A DNA stretch of 25,892 bases from a virus, in IMG/VR virus record IMGVR_UViG_3300030103_000999, positions 3,044 to 28,935 of that record, one strand, 5' to 3'. Under the pieces are notes generated by a model. That model did no database searches and was not told where the DNA came from. It saw only the letters and a program-made list of their open reading frames with translations. Position numbers and translations under genes: made by a program. Positions 6,628-15,707 of this stretch are shown in pieces; within the stretch, counting starts at the first letter, position 1; every line of letters starts with the position of its first letter.

Positions 6628-8146
6628 TGCAACCCTCATACTAGGGCCACCTGGGTGCGGTAAGACTTATACTTTGATCGAAAGAGTACAAGCCAAGCTA
6701 CAAGAGGGTGTACATCCGTCTCGTATTGGTGTTGTGTCTTTTACAACTAAAGCAATCAACGAGTTTATTGATCGAGCCTGTTCTAAGTTCAATCTAACTC
6801 GGAATGATTTCCCACACTTTAGAACCTTACACGCGACGGGATATCACGGGTTAGGTCTACAGAGGGGGGATGTCATGGGCCGCGAGGATTATGCTCGTCT
6901 CGGTTCCATGTTGGGGGTGGCGTTTGATGGAGCGGATGCCACCTCCATTGACGACGGAGTTGCGATACCTTCGATAGGAGGATCGGGAGCCAAGTACCTA
7001 CAACTAATCATGCGGTCTGTCTATCGGGAGTCCACCTTGGAGTTTGAATACAACTACGAGGAAGATCACAACCTAGACTTCAACAAGCTAGTCCAGATCG
7101 ACAAGCAGATCAAAGAGTACAAGTCCAAGACAAACCGTCTGGATTTTGCCGACATGATCTTGAAGTACATTGAGATTGTGGAACCACCGAATCTGGATCT
7201 GTTGATTGTGGACGAGGCACAAGACCTGACACCGTTGCAGTGGACGATGGTGGAGAAGATGGCAGAGTATGCCGACGAAGTGTTGATTGCAGGGGATGAC
7301 GATCAGGCAATCCACCGTTGGACTTCTGTGGACGTTCAGAGGTTCATTAAGTCTTCAGATAACATAGAGGTGCTGAACAGATCGTTTCGCTTACCACGGA
7401 GCATCTGGGAGCTTTCTATGCGTATCTCTAGGAAGATACCAGGTAGACTAGAGAAAGAGTTCTTTCCAAAGCAAGCGGAAGGTAGGGTCACGACAGTGGG
7501 TAGCCTGTGGCAGTTGCCATTGGACAGTGGGTCATGGACTATCATGGCTCGAACCAATAGCTTTGTGAACGATATAGCAGAGCACCTTGAGGAATCAGGA
7601 TACTTCTACAGTCGGAAAGGGAAGTGGTCGATCTCGGAAAAGAAACTCAACGCCATGTCTGTGTGGAAAGATATCACCACGGGTAAGGGTGTGTATGTCG
7701 GACGAGTCAAACAGATGTACGAAGTCGTGCCGAAGACGGGTAAGGGGGCGGTTGTCAAGCGTGGTTCTATGAAACTACTTGAAGCAGCAGGTAGCGAAGA
7801 ACTACTTACATATGATACACTGGTCAAAGAGTTCGGACTACTGGCCCTTATTACTACGTCCGAGTTGGATATCGTTAAGCTATCTGAGCAGGAAAAGATT
7901 TACATTCGCTCCATACAAAGGCGCGGAGAAAGTATTTATCAGCAACCAAGGATCAAACTATCTACGATCCATGCCATGAAAGGAGGAGAAGATACAAACG
8001 TAGCGGTGTACTTGGGTTCCACAAGAAACTGTGTGGAGAGCAAACACCCTGAAGACGAACATCGGATATTCTATGTGGCAATAACAAGAGCAAAAGAAAA
8101 TCTATATCTCATAGAGTCCGACAAATCATACAGGTATGACATATGA
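6617..8146 (+). CDS. UvrD/Rep-like superfamily 1 DNA helicase, 509 aa
   Basis: All SF1A motifs are present in order: Walker A GPPGCGKT (about residues 10-17), motif Ia VVSFTTKA (about 39-46), DEAQD (about 199-203), GDDDQAIHRW (about 226-235), NRSFRLPRS (motif IV), LSTIHAMKGGE (motif V, about 448-458) and FYVAITRAKENLYL (motif VI). It should unwind DNA 3' to 5' with ATP, and may serve as the fork or repair helicase of the phage. The protein is shorter than E. coli UvrD (about 720 aa), mainly in the accessory subdomains. The start is a GTG at 6617, seven bases after GGAG and overlapping the AlpA-like gene; the more distant ATG at 6548 would run through that gene. The stop overlaps the next ATG. 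Confidence 0.92.
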   Translation: MIPNATLILGPPGCGKTYTLIERVQAKLQEGVHPSRIGVVSFTTKAINEFIDRACSKFNLTRNDFPHFRTLHATGYHGLGLQRGDVMGREDYARLGSMLGVAFDGADATSIDDGVAIPSIGGSGAKYLQLIMRSVYRESTLEFEYNYEEDHNLDFNKLVQIDKQIKEYKSKTNRLDFADMILKYIEIVEPPNLDLLIVDEAQDLTPLQWTMVEKMAEYADEVLIAGDDDQAIHRWTSVDVQRFIKSSDNIEVLNRSFRLPRSIWELSMRISRKIPGRLEKEFFPKQAEGRVTTVGSLWQLPLDSGSWTIMARTNSFVNDIAEHLEESGYFYSRKGKWSISEKKLNAMSVWKDITTGKGVYVGRVKQMYEVVPKTGKGAVVKRGSMKLLEAAGSEELLTYDTLVKEFGLLALITTSELDIVKLSEQEKIYIRSIQRRGESIYQQPRIKLSTIHAMKGGEDTNVAVYLGSTRNCVESKHPEDEHRIFYVAITRAKENLYLIESDKSYRYDI

Positions 8147-8427
8147 AAAGAGATGAATATTTAGATACAGCCAAGAAGCTAATCAATGGTAGCAGAGCCA
8201 AGGACTATGGTGATGCGAAAGATAACTTCGATAGGATAGCCACTGGTTGGAATGTGATTGTTCAAGATGCATTGAGCACACACGGAAGAATAACAGCCAA
8301 GCATGTTGCGTTGATGATGGACTGGGTAAAGACTTGCCGTCTGTTGGAGACTATCGACCACAAGGATTCGTGGATCGACAAGTGTGGTTACAGCGCATTG
8401 GGGGCTGAGTTCGAAGATGAAAAATAA
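8143..8427 (+). CDS. DUF6378-like small phage protein, 94 aa
   Basis: The pattern AKDYGDAKDNFDRIATGWNV, then ITAKHVALMMDWVKTCRL and later DSWIDKCGYSALG is the recognisable signature of the DUF6378 family, common in phages and of unknown biochemical role. The conserved YGD, NF and the Asp before the final GY(S/A)A helix are all present. The all-helical pattern recalls nucleotide-pyrophosphatase (MazG-like) folds, but that relation is an inference. The ATG overlaps the helicase stop (ATGA), and the last codons overlap the polymerase start, so it is coupled to replication genes. There is no good Shine-Dalgarno. Confidence 0.75.
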   Translation: MKRDEYLDTAKKLINGSRAKDYGDAKDNFDRIATGWNVIVQDALSTHGRITAKHVALMMDWVKTCRLLETIDHKDSWIDKCGYSALGAEFEDEK

Positions 8428-10345
8428 AGGGCTTGATAAAGACAGTGTCATTGCTGCTCAGATGAACCAAGGAAAAGAACTTGCTTGGAACATCCCATCA
8501 GAGTTTCCAGACCTGACGGGCTACAAGCAGATCGCCATTGACCTTGAGACATGTGACCCGAACCTGACTACGCTTGGCCCTGGATGGGTGCGTAAGGATG
8601 GGTACATCGTAGGCATAGCCGTAGCTGCCGGAGACTGGGAAGGATACTATCCCATCCGTCATGAGAACGGTCACAACATGGATGCGAGGATTGCGCTCAA
8701 GTGGCTCAAGAAACAGATGGCAACACCACACATAGACAAGATCATGCACAACGCCACCTATGATCTGGGTTGGCTACGTGCCGAGGGTGTAAAGGTAGAG
8801 GGTCGTGTCATCGATACGATGATTACGGGTGCCGTAGTGGACGAGAACCGTTGGTCATACAGCCTAAACAACCTTGGTCGTGATTACCTCGATGAACGCA
8901 AGGATGAGAAACTCCTACGTGTAGCCGCAGCGGAGTGGGGCTTTGATCCCAAAGCTGAGATGTACAGGTTGCCTCCTCAGTTTGTCGGACGGTACGCCGA
9001 ACAGGATGCAGGTATGACCCTGCGTTTGTGGGAGCGACTGAAGATAGAGTTAGAGAAGCAAGACCTGTGGAACATCTGGAACTTGGAGACTAGCTTGATA
9101 CCTATGATGTGTGACATGCGTCAGCTAGGTGTGCGTGTGGATCTGGACAAGGCGGAGCAAGCCAAGAAGTTTTTTAAAAACAAAAGCCAAGAACTGAAGG
9201 ACGAGATCTACCGCCAGACTAAGGTTAAAGTTGAACCATGGGCTGCGTCTTCTGTGGCTATGGTGTTTGATGAACTGGGTGTGTCGTATCCTACAAGTGA
9301 GGATCAGCAAGAAGATATGTTCCGCAAGAGCGGCGGTGTGCCGTCGTTTACCAAGCAATGGTTGTTGGCACATGACCACCCTGTAGCACAGATGATTGTA
9401 AAGCTGCGCGAGTTCGACAAAGCAGACAGTAGCTTTATCGACTCCATCCTAAAGCACGAGCACAATGGTCGGATTCATTGCGAGTTCCATCAGCTACGTT
9501 CTGATGACGGAGGCACTGTGACAGGTAGGTTTTCTAGTTCAAACCCAAACCTTCAGCAGATTCCGGCACGAGATCCCGAGATCAAGAAACTGATCCGTGG
9601 TTTGTTTATACCAGAGCAAGGGTGCAAGTGGGGGTCGTTTGACTACTCAAGCCAAGAGCCAAGGTTACTGGTGCACTTTGCAGCAAGCTTGAAGGGTGAC
9701 TACAAGCACCAGATTGTCGATAAGATTGTGGAGGAGTACCACACAGGTGATGTCGATCTACACCAGATGGTGGCTGACCTCGCAGGAATAAGCCGTAAGG
9801 AAGCCAAAGTGGTAAACCTGGGCATCATGTACGGAATGGGCAAAGGTAAACTAGCAGCGCAACTGGACATCCCTACGGACGAAGCAGGGGAACTGTTGGA
9901 GACACACCGAGAGAAAGTTCCTTTTGTTAAGAACCTTGCAGAACTAGCGTCAATGCAAGCAGAGAAAACAGGGCAGATCAGAACCCTGTTGGGTAGACGG
10001 TGTCGCTTCCATTTGTGGGAGCCTCGATCCTTTGGATACAAGAAACCGCTACCGTATGAGGAGGCCATGAAAACATATGGTCAACCTTTAAGAAGAGCCT
10101 TTACTTACAAGGCGTTAAACAAATTGATCCAAGGTTCAGCTGCGGATCAAACTAAAAAAGCTATGGCAGATTGCTACAAAGAAGGACTTTTGCCTATGCT
10201 AACAGTGCACGATGAGTTATGCTTCTCAGTAGAGGGCGACGACCAAGCGCACAACATCATAATGGAAAATGGGTTGTCGGATGTCTTGAGAGTCCCCTCT
10301 AAAGTAGACGATGAACTCAAAGATAATTGGGGAGAAATCGAATGA
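8417..10345 (+). CDS. polA: family A DNA polymerase (PolA) with 3'-5' exonuclease, 642 aa
   Basis: The N-terminal proofreading domain has all three motifs: AIDLET (Asp42, Glu44), NATYD (Asn112, Asp116) and YAEQD (Tyr193, Asp197). The polymerase domain has TGRFSSSNPNLQQIP (about 369-383), motif A FDYSSQEPR (Asp409), motif B RKEAKVVNLGIMYG (460-473) and motif C VHDE (about 597-600). No 5'-nuclease domain is fused, as is usual for phages. The residue equivalent to E. coli Phe762 is Leu468, and motif A reads SSQEPR where SQIELR is usual. The start is the ATG at 8417 overlapping the previous stop; a GTG at 8384 is less likely, and neither has a strong ribosome site. Confidence 0.95.
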   Translation: MKNKGLDKDSVIAAQMNQGKELAWNIPSEFPDLTGYKQIAIDLETCDPNLTTLGPGWVRKDGYIVGIAVAAGDWEGYYPIRHENGHNMDARIALKWLKKQMATPHIDKIMHNATYDLGWLRAEGVKVEGRVIDTMITGAVVDENRWSYSLNNLGRDYLDERKDEKLLRVAAAEWGFDPKAEMYRLPPQFVGRYAEQDAGMTLRLWERLKIELEKQDLWNIWNLETSLIPMMCDMRQLGVRVDLDKAEQAKKFFKNKSQELKDEIYRQTKVKVEPWAASSVAMVFDELGVSYPTSEDQQEDMFRKSGGVPSFTKQWLLAHDHPVAQMIVKLREFDKADSSFIDSILKHEHNGRIHCEFHQLRSDDGGTVTGRFSSSNPNLQQIPARDPEIKKLIRGLFIPEQGCKWGSFDYSSQEPRLLVHFAASLKGDYKHQIVDKIVEEYHTGDVDLHQMVADLAGISRKEAKVVNLGIMYGMGKGKLAAQLDIPTDEAGELLETHREKVPFVKNLAELASMQAEKTGQIRTLLGRRCRFHLWEPRSFGYKKPLPYEEAMKTYGQPLRRAFTYKALNKLIQGSAADQTKKAMADCYKEGLLPMLTVHDELCFSVEGDDQAHNIIMENGLSDVLRVPSKVDDELKDNWGEIE

Positions 10346-10584
10346 AACCAGAAAAAATGAAAACAGTAGGTCTTGTGGACATGCATCCAATGCAGGTCAA
10401 ACATCTTATGGAACTTGTGGGCATGACATTGAATCTTGCTGCCAATACAGGTGATGACGAAATCATGGACGATGCCGAGCATCTATGTGACGAGATGGTC
10501 AAACTATTTGGCGGTGTCGGTGTAACGATGACTGTTGAAGACGATCCAGATATTACTCACAACAACTCAAAATCCATACATTAG
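10342..10584 (+). CDS. small acidic hypothetical protein after polymerase, 80 aa
   Basis: GGGGAG lies seven bases before the ATG at 10342, which overlaps the polymerase stop (ATGA); an upstream in-frame start at 10327 would lie inside polA and ignore this site. The protein is rich in Met, Asp and Glu, helical through residues about 15-60, and ends in an acidic then polar tail. Its tight coupling to the polymerase suggests a replication accessory or regulator, but there is no recognisable domain. Confidence 0.7.
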   Translation: MKPEKMKTVGLVDMHPMQVKHLMELVGMTLNLAANTGDDEIMDDAEHLCDEMVKLFGGVGVTMTVEDDPDITHNNSKSIH

Positions 10585-10596
10585 AAAGAAAAAAAA

Positions 10597-11325
10597 ATGC
10601 CAGAAATAACTTTTAAAACTGAGTTCCCTTATTGGGGGCAAATCCCTAAACCTGTTCCTGCATCTAAAGCACTCCCTGAGTGGTATAAAAATATAGGACC
10701 AAATATAGGACCATCGACTGTTTTAGAAGATAACCTTTACGACAAAGGCGCTACAATAAAAACATGCGTTCCTGTGCGGGATTTGTTAATGTCTGGGTAC
10801 ATTATTCCTCTTTGGGAAGAACTTTTTACGGAACAACACTCTCCTGATTCTGAAAGAGTTTTTGCTTTCGCTACATCATCTGACCAAAAAATGCAGGGTC
10901 TTTATGGCAGTCAAGTAAGTCGTCATGGTGCCTCGCAGTTTAAAGGAAGTCCTATGGACAAGGCTGTAAGAGGAACACGCGCTCCTAAAATCTCTTGTCC
11001 TTGGAACTTTTACACTCCTTCAGGTTATTCAACCTTGTTTATTGCTCCACAATATAGGGAAAATAAAATAGAAATATTACCCGCTATTGTAGACACTGAT
11101 GTATGGCATAGTGTTCAGTTTCCTTTTTTATATAAAGGGATTAAGAAAAAAGATATTATAAAGGTGGATACACCTGTGATCCAAGTGATCCCATTTAAAA
11201 GAGAAAGTTGGACATCGAATTTAGAACTAGAAACAGAACCTAAAGGTAGGCAACTTTATGGTATTTGGACTAAAATCCAACATGGATACAAGAAAAACTT
11301 TTCTAAAAAGAAAAGTTTTCGTTAA
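10597..11325 (+). CDS. hypothetical phage protein, DUF6065-like, 242 aa
   Basis: The C-terminal half carries a pattern I associate with a widespread phage family of unknown function (possibly DUF6065): FYTPSGYSTLFIAPQ, then ILPAIVDTDVWHSVQFPF and finally TPVIQVIPFKRESW. The arrangement suggests a compact beta-rich fold; no catalytic residues can be assigned. The gene is visibly more AT-rich than polA before it and has only an A-rich stretch instead of a ribosome site, which may mean later acquisition or different regulation. It is the last gene of the rightward block, and its TAA overlaps the stop of the opposing virion gene. Confidence 0.7.
   Translation: MPEITFKTEFPYWGQIPKPVPASKALPEWYKNIGPNIGPSTVLEDNLYDKGATIKTCVPVRDLLMSGYIIPLWEELFTEQHSPDSERVFAFATSSDQKMQGLYGSQVSRHGASQFKGSPMDKAVRGTRAPKISCPWNFYTPSGYSTLFIAPQYRENKIEILPAIVDTDVWHSVQFPFLYKGIKKKDIIKVDTPVIQVIPFKRESWTSNLELETEPKGRQLYGIWTKIQHGYKKNFSKKKSFR
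11294..11319. terminator. AT-rich hairpin at the convergent gene junction
   Basis: AAAACTTTTC (11294-11303) and GAAAAGTTTT (11310-11319) make a perfect ten-base stem with a six-base loop, inside the last codons of the plus-strand gene and just before the stop of the minus-strand gene. The stem is nearly all A and T and is not followed by a separate T run, but its own arms supply T runs in both directions, so it may be a weak two-way terminator. Confidence 0.45.
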
Positions 11326-14300
11326 CCTCTTCGATTTGCAATCTGTGCATTAAGCGCAGCGGTTACCGGGTTATCACCTAACAATGCAGGATCCACTGGC
11401 CCAGGTGCACGAGCTTGGGTTGGCATGATCATGGGCTGTTGGAGGCTGCTCTGACTGTCTGGTAAATTCATGAAAGGATTTGGTGCGCTAGGTGTCGGTA
11501 CGCTAGGAGCATCGGGTAAGTTCATGAAAGGGTTTTCGCCAGAAGGAACCGAGGGTCGAGGAGAAACAGACAAGTCTGTGTCAGGCTTGAGCGACATTCC
11601 TTTCATTTCTTGTTGTATCTGACGAATCTCATCACGAGGATATAGTTGGTAGACACCTGCATCCCGCATTTCTTGAATGTTTTTCTTTGAGATTCGGAAT
11701 GGTTGGAACTCACCACGTACAATGTTCTTGTACCCACCGATGTTATTCTTTTTAAGAACACGCATAATGTCACGGTTAGTCATACCAGTGGTCTTTAAAT
11801 CTTCTATCATCTGATAGTATTCTCTATCTACACGGAGCTTGGCGTTGTTTGCGCGTTGGAATGCACTTTTCAATGAGCCTGCCGTAGCATTGCCATCATC
11901 AGTTACTTGATTAAATATTCGTCTAGCGTTGGTCTGCGCCTGATTCATTCGGTATGCGCCGAACTCAAGACCCCGTGCAGGATCAAACTCTTGCGGAGTG
12001 ACACCAGTAAAAGCACGGATAGTTTCAGTTACTAAATCACGTTCTCTTAGCAGTTTGTCTTTAGGGTTCACAAGACCAGGAGCTATGTTTCCTACTGTTC
12101 CACGGATAAATCTTCCGGGTTCTCCGTTCAAATCTATAGGAGACACACTAGGCACCATGGTGTTCAGAACGTGTGTAATCATCTTCCACCCCTTTAGACC
12201 ATCGCTGTCTTCTGGGTTAAATATTTCTGCTCCTGTAGAAGTGCGTCCACCTCGAAAGAAAACATCTGTAACAGCTTCCGTCAACATCGCTTCTGATAGA
12301 AAAGGCTCAAAGATTTCTCTGACTGCTCCGGCAACTGAGTTAGTAAACGTGCCTCCTGGGCCTTTACCTTCTTTAACTGCATCTTCAAACTCGTTCATTG
12401 CACGAACAGCAAAACGATACAGGCCATCATATGGGTTGGAGGTACTGAAGTTCATGTATTGTATCTTGCCGTCTTCTTTGCCTAATGGAATGAGGACAGA
12501 ACCTTTTTCCCATGGTGCAGAAAATGATCGTTGATATGCTTCCATCTCCTCTTGCGTAACTCCAGAAATTGCGTAGCCCATTTCAAGAGCACCGACAGGA
12601 GCAGCAACTGTGGTTCCCAAGAAACCTATCATACGATTACGACCACGAGTCCGAACAGCAGGAATACTTGAAGACATGTCATCTAAGCTCTGCCTTACGA
12701 TATTAATTCCTGTTCTGTAAATCTCAGCGGGGAAGGTAATAAAATTACCCAAAGGTAAACGGCGACCAAGTCGAACAAGATCCGTAGCACCCTTGTTATA
12801 GTTTGGTACAGTATCTCTCACAATTTGTGCGGCACGATGCTTGACCATCTCATCAATGTCAGCCTTTGTAAAAGAACCTTTACTGATAGCAGATCTAGTT
12901 TCTTCTGAGATGTCGGTGCCATTCTTTGTAAGATAGGCAATAGCTTCTTCAGCTTGCTGTGGATTACTAAAGTCTATTCCGTCTAAGGACTTACGAATGT
13001 GGCCTTGCTCTGCGGTGTAGTTAAAGTGCTTCCAGAAATCGTCTGAACTTTGGTAGATATTTTCCAGAGGTTTAAAAAATCCCCCCGCACTTTTCGCAAA
13101 CTTCTCACGAGCAGGACTACCTGCAATCAAAGCCTCTATTCCGCTCTCAGGTCCACGAGCAGTAAGCCCTACACCTTTACGCAAGGAGTCTTGAATCTCT
13201 CTTAACTCTGCATTTGTTCCTAGCATCCCTCGTCGTTGTGCGTCCATCAACTCAGCAATAACTTCATCATCACCTTTTGTAAGAAGGTTTCCGTAAATAA
13301 GTTTTGCCGCATCTTTGATGCTACCATGACGACCTACAAATGGAACGTTTCCGTTAGCTAAAGCAAAGGCAGCAGCGGTAGTAAAGTTACGAACCTGTGT
13401 GATAGGTGAAAGGATTGTTTTACTATATTGAGACACACCCTTTGCACGTAGTAACCAGTTCCATGTGCTTCTTAGTAATTGAGTTCCACCATCTTCTTCG
13501 CCTACGATATAGTTCGTTAGGTTGTTGTACATGGGTCGAGGCACATAGTGATCGTTTAGGCTACCCCACCCAGATGTACCAAGCAGGATCTCTTCTTCGT
13601 TTGGAATACTTGAACCAGACTTTTTAGTCACAGGTGTACTTAACGCACCAAAATCAGACGAGTCTCCACCAAGACGCACATACCCGCTGTCAACTAAACC
13701 CTGTCGTTGTGCCGGACTTAGACCTTCGCCTTTGATTATAAGGTCTTTGAGTAACCCTGTCTTTTGATCTGCTAGTCTAGCCATCTGACCAAAGAAATCA
13801 TCTACTGCAACAAACTGGGACATATCAGAAATGGTCCGAAGGGCCGAGTCTCTAAAATCGTGGTAAACTTTGAAGCCCTTATCGGTCTTAACAACCTTGG
13901 TTCCTGTCTCCCCCATCAAAGCTCTTAGAGTTTCAGGAATCTTTTCCCTAGATACAAGCATACCTGTATCCAGTCTGTCCCTAGCAATGCGACCACCTTT
14001 GTACGACTGACGCATCTTGAGTTGTTTGTCTGCGAGAAAACCTTCACGAGCTTTCTTTGCAACGTCAGGAGTAATCTTATCTGGTACAGTTACCACTGGA
14101 CCTTCAGGGCCATCTGTCTTCTTCAACCCGTTCTTTGTCAGGAACTCTTTAGGCAACAACCTTTCGTTAACGTCTTTACGTGCTATTTCAGTTAGCGTTT
14201 TTTCTGTAAACTTTTTATTTGCTGTGAAAAACGAATCCGCAGCTTCAATAGATTCTTGTGTTGGCACATACTTTTCATCTTCAAATATACGGAAGGTTCG

Positions 14301-15707
14301 ACGCAAATGGGCAGCATCATTATCTTTAACGATGTCTATTAATTTTCGACCATCTTTTGTCTCTATGTTATTGTTCTTCAAAAACTTAGAGTCACCAACT
14401 TGTTCGCTCAATCCGCGTAGTTTTTGTTTATATTTTCTAAGACTAGGACGTAGCGTACCAGGCATTCGTTTTAAAATACCATCAGCAATCTTTTCGTCAG
14501 CCTCTTCTAGAAAAGCCTTACCGCGATTTAAAATTTCAAGCCTTTCAATGTTACCCTCTAACTCGCTTGGAGGAACTTCTTTAAACAACTTGTTAAGTGC
14601 TGTATCATAGTCTTTACGCATAAACTCTTCTGCTTTATTTGCAGCATTTGTTTTGGACTCTATAGCAAATCTGGCTTCTGAAGCAGACTCTGGCAGATAA
14701 CCCTTGGGTGTAGCCATAGCAATGGCGTCTGCTTTGAATCGCTGCAAAGGAGTTAAGTCATCAGGAGTCATCATGCGTTGGTACAATAGCTTGTCTGCGT
14801 TTTCCGCTGCTCGATCTATTCGAGCTTTTAATGCAGAGGCTGTCGCTTGTCCTCTAGGGCTTTTAACTGCTTGACCAATGGTCTTTCCCGCCGCCATCAA
14901 CGCGCCTTGTGCTACGCTACCAAGAAGAGCAGCCTCACCCAAAACTTTAGCCTTGTTCTTTAGTCTAGCAAGTGTTCGTTCTTGTCCACGGAGTCCGATT
15001 AAATCTTCGGTTTGAGTAAATCCCATTTCTGCCCAGTCACCAACAGTAGTCATACCATCATTAGAGACAAAACCGTCAGCAACTCCGGCTGCTATTATCT
15101 CTGCTGCGGCGTGACCAAACCTTTCTTTTTTAGATAAAGGTACATTAGCCAAGCCTTTTTTAACACGATTAGCTTTTAAAAAAGCTCCTGCACCTTTTGC
15201 GGCAAGCCCACCAGGTAGAACAAACTGTGTAACAATCTCTGCACCTTTACCCATGATACCCTCTGGGTCTAAACCAAGGGAATCTCTAATTGCCTCAGAA
15301 CCTTCCGTGATAGCGTCACCGTATTCTGTGCCTAGAAAGTAATCTGGTGCGAGGGCTATTGTAGTCCCTGCTCCTTCAATCCCTTTAATAAAACCAGAGC
15401 CTACACCTTCCCCTGTTTCTCTAAGACCAGAGCCAAGACGCTCACCAAAAGTATCAACGCCATCATCAAACCCGATGATGTTGTCAGCAATTGCATAGCC
15501 AGTCCTGCCTATTGCTCCTGTGACCGCGTCCACAAAACCTATACCTGTGTCCCCGATAAGCGTATCGCCGCGATCTGAGAGTCCTTTGATGTTAAAGGTT
15601 CTTTCAGAGTCTGAATCAGAAGAAGCATCTGGAAGAGACATAAAGGGATTGTCTGATTCCGTAGATGCGGGAGCGTCTGGCAAGGACATAAAAGGATTTT
15701 CAGCCAT
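11322..15707 (-). CDS. large internal virion / DNA-ejection-type protein, 1461 aa
   Basis: This is the largest gene and the last of the leftward virion operon. Short motifs of the type NPFM(S/N)LPD(A/S) occur twice at the N-terminus (residues 4-12 and 20-28) and twice near the C-terminus. Between them are Gly/Ala-rich stretches (about residues 80-280), a long charged helical part and a block around SQYSKTILSPITQVRNFTTAAA and LGNFITFPAEIYRTG of the kind seen in large ejected proteins of marine podoviruses. The size and position match T7 gp16-like internal proteins, though no transglycosylase motif is seen. AGGAG is about six bases before the ATG, and the start overlaps the previous stop (TAATG). 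Confidence 0.8.
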   Translation of the reverse strand: MAENPFMSLPDAPASTESDNPFMSLPDASSDSDSERTFNIKGLSDRGDTLIGDTGIGFVDAVTGAIGRTGYAIADNIIGFDDGVDTFGERLGSGLRETGEGVGSGFIKGIEGAGTTIALAPDYFLGTEYGDAITEGSEAIRDSLGLDPEGIMGKGAEIVTQFVLPGGLAAKGAGAFLKANRVKKGLANVPLSKKERFGHAAAEIIAAGVADGFVSNDGMTTVGDWAEMGFTQTEDLIGLRGQERTLARLKNKAKVLGEAALLGSVAQGALMAAGKTIGQAVKSPRGQATASALKARIDRAAENADKLLYQRMMTPDDLTPLQRFKADAIAMATPKGYLPESASEARFAIESKTNAANKAEEFMRKDYDTALNKLFKEVPPSELEGNIERLEILNRGKAFLEEADEKIADGILKRMPGTLRPSLRKYKQKLRGLSEQVGDSKFLKNNNIETKDGRKLIDIVKDNDAAHLRRTFRIFEDEKYVPTQESIEAADSFFTANKKFTEKTLTEIARKDVNERLLPKEFLTKNGLKKTDGPEGPVVTVPDKITPDVAKKAREGFLADKQLKMRQSYKGGRIARDRLDTGMLVSREKIPETLRALMGETGTKVVKTDKGFKVYHDFRDSALRTISDMSQFVAVDDFFGQMARLADQKTGLLKDLIIKGEGLSPAQRQGLVDSGYVRLGGDSSDFGALSTPVTKKSGSSIPNEEEILLGTSGWGSLNDHYVPRPMYNNLTNYIVGEEDGGTQLLRSTWNWLLRAKGVSQYSKTILSPITQVRNFTTAAAFALANGNVPFVGRHGSIKDAAKLIYGNLLTKGDDEVIAELMDAQRRGMLGTNAELREIQDSLRKGVGLTARGPESGIEALIAGSPAREKFAKSAGGFFKPLENIYQSSDDFWKHFNYTAEQGHIRKSLDGIDFSNPQQAEEAIAYLTKNGTDISEETRSAISKGSFTKADIDEMVKHRAAQIVRDTVPNYNKGATDLVRLGRRLPLGNFITFPAEIYRTGINIVRQSLDDMSSSIPAVRTRGRNRMIGFLGTTVAAPVGALEMGYAISGVTQEEMEAYQRSFSAPWEKGSVLIPLGKEDGKIQYMNFSTSNPYDGLYRFAVRAMNEFEDAVKEGKGPGGTFTNSVAGAVREIFEPFLSEAMLTEAVTDVFFRGGRTSTGAEIFNPEDSDGLKGWKMITHVLNTMVPSVSPIDLNGEPGRFIRGTVGNIAPGLVNPKDKLLRERDLVTETIRAFTGVTPQEFDPARGLEFGAYRMNQAQTNARRIFNQVTDDGNATAGSLKSAFQRANNAKLRVDREYYQMIEDLKTTGMTNRDIMRVLKKNNIGGYKNIVRGEFQPFRISKKNIQEMRDAGVYQLYPRDEIRQIQQEMKGMSLKPDTDLSVSPRPSVPSGENPFMNLPDAPSVPTPSAPNPFMNLPDSQSSLQQPMIMPTQARAPGPVDPALLGDNPVTAALNAQIANRRG
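11454..11534 (-). repeat. C-terminal pair of NPFMNLPD motifs
   Basis: Two copies are coded at 11508-11534 and 11454-11480, in a Pro/Ser-rich tail of the 1461-aa protein. The codons differ between copies, so the peptide rather than the DNA is conserved. Confidence 0.85.
15624..15698 (-). repeat. N-terminal pair of NPFMSLPD motifs
   Basis: Two copies are coded at 15672-15698 and 15624-15650, at residues 4-12 and 20-28 of the 1461-aa protein, separated by a short Ser/Glu/Asp linker. They match the C-terminal pair except for Ser instead of Asn. Confidence 0.85.

Noticed and set aside
8384-8416. Upstream GTG start for the polymerase
   Set aside because: It is inside the DUF6378-like gene and adds residues not expected before the exonuclease domain; the ATG at 8417 fits the overlap style of the operon.
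14017-14610. 197-codon plus-strand frame antisense to the large virion gene
   Set aside because: No ribosome site, Ser/Phe/Leu-rich shadow composition, and it lies fully inside a well-supported gene; the same holds for frames at 11998-12534 and 16041-16565.
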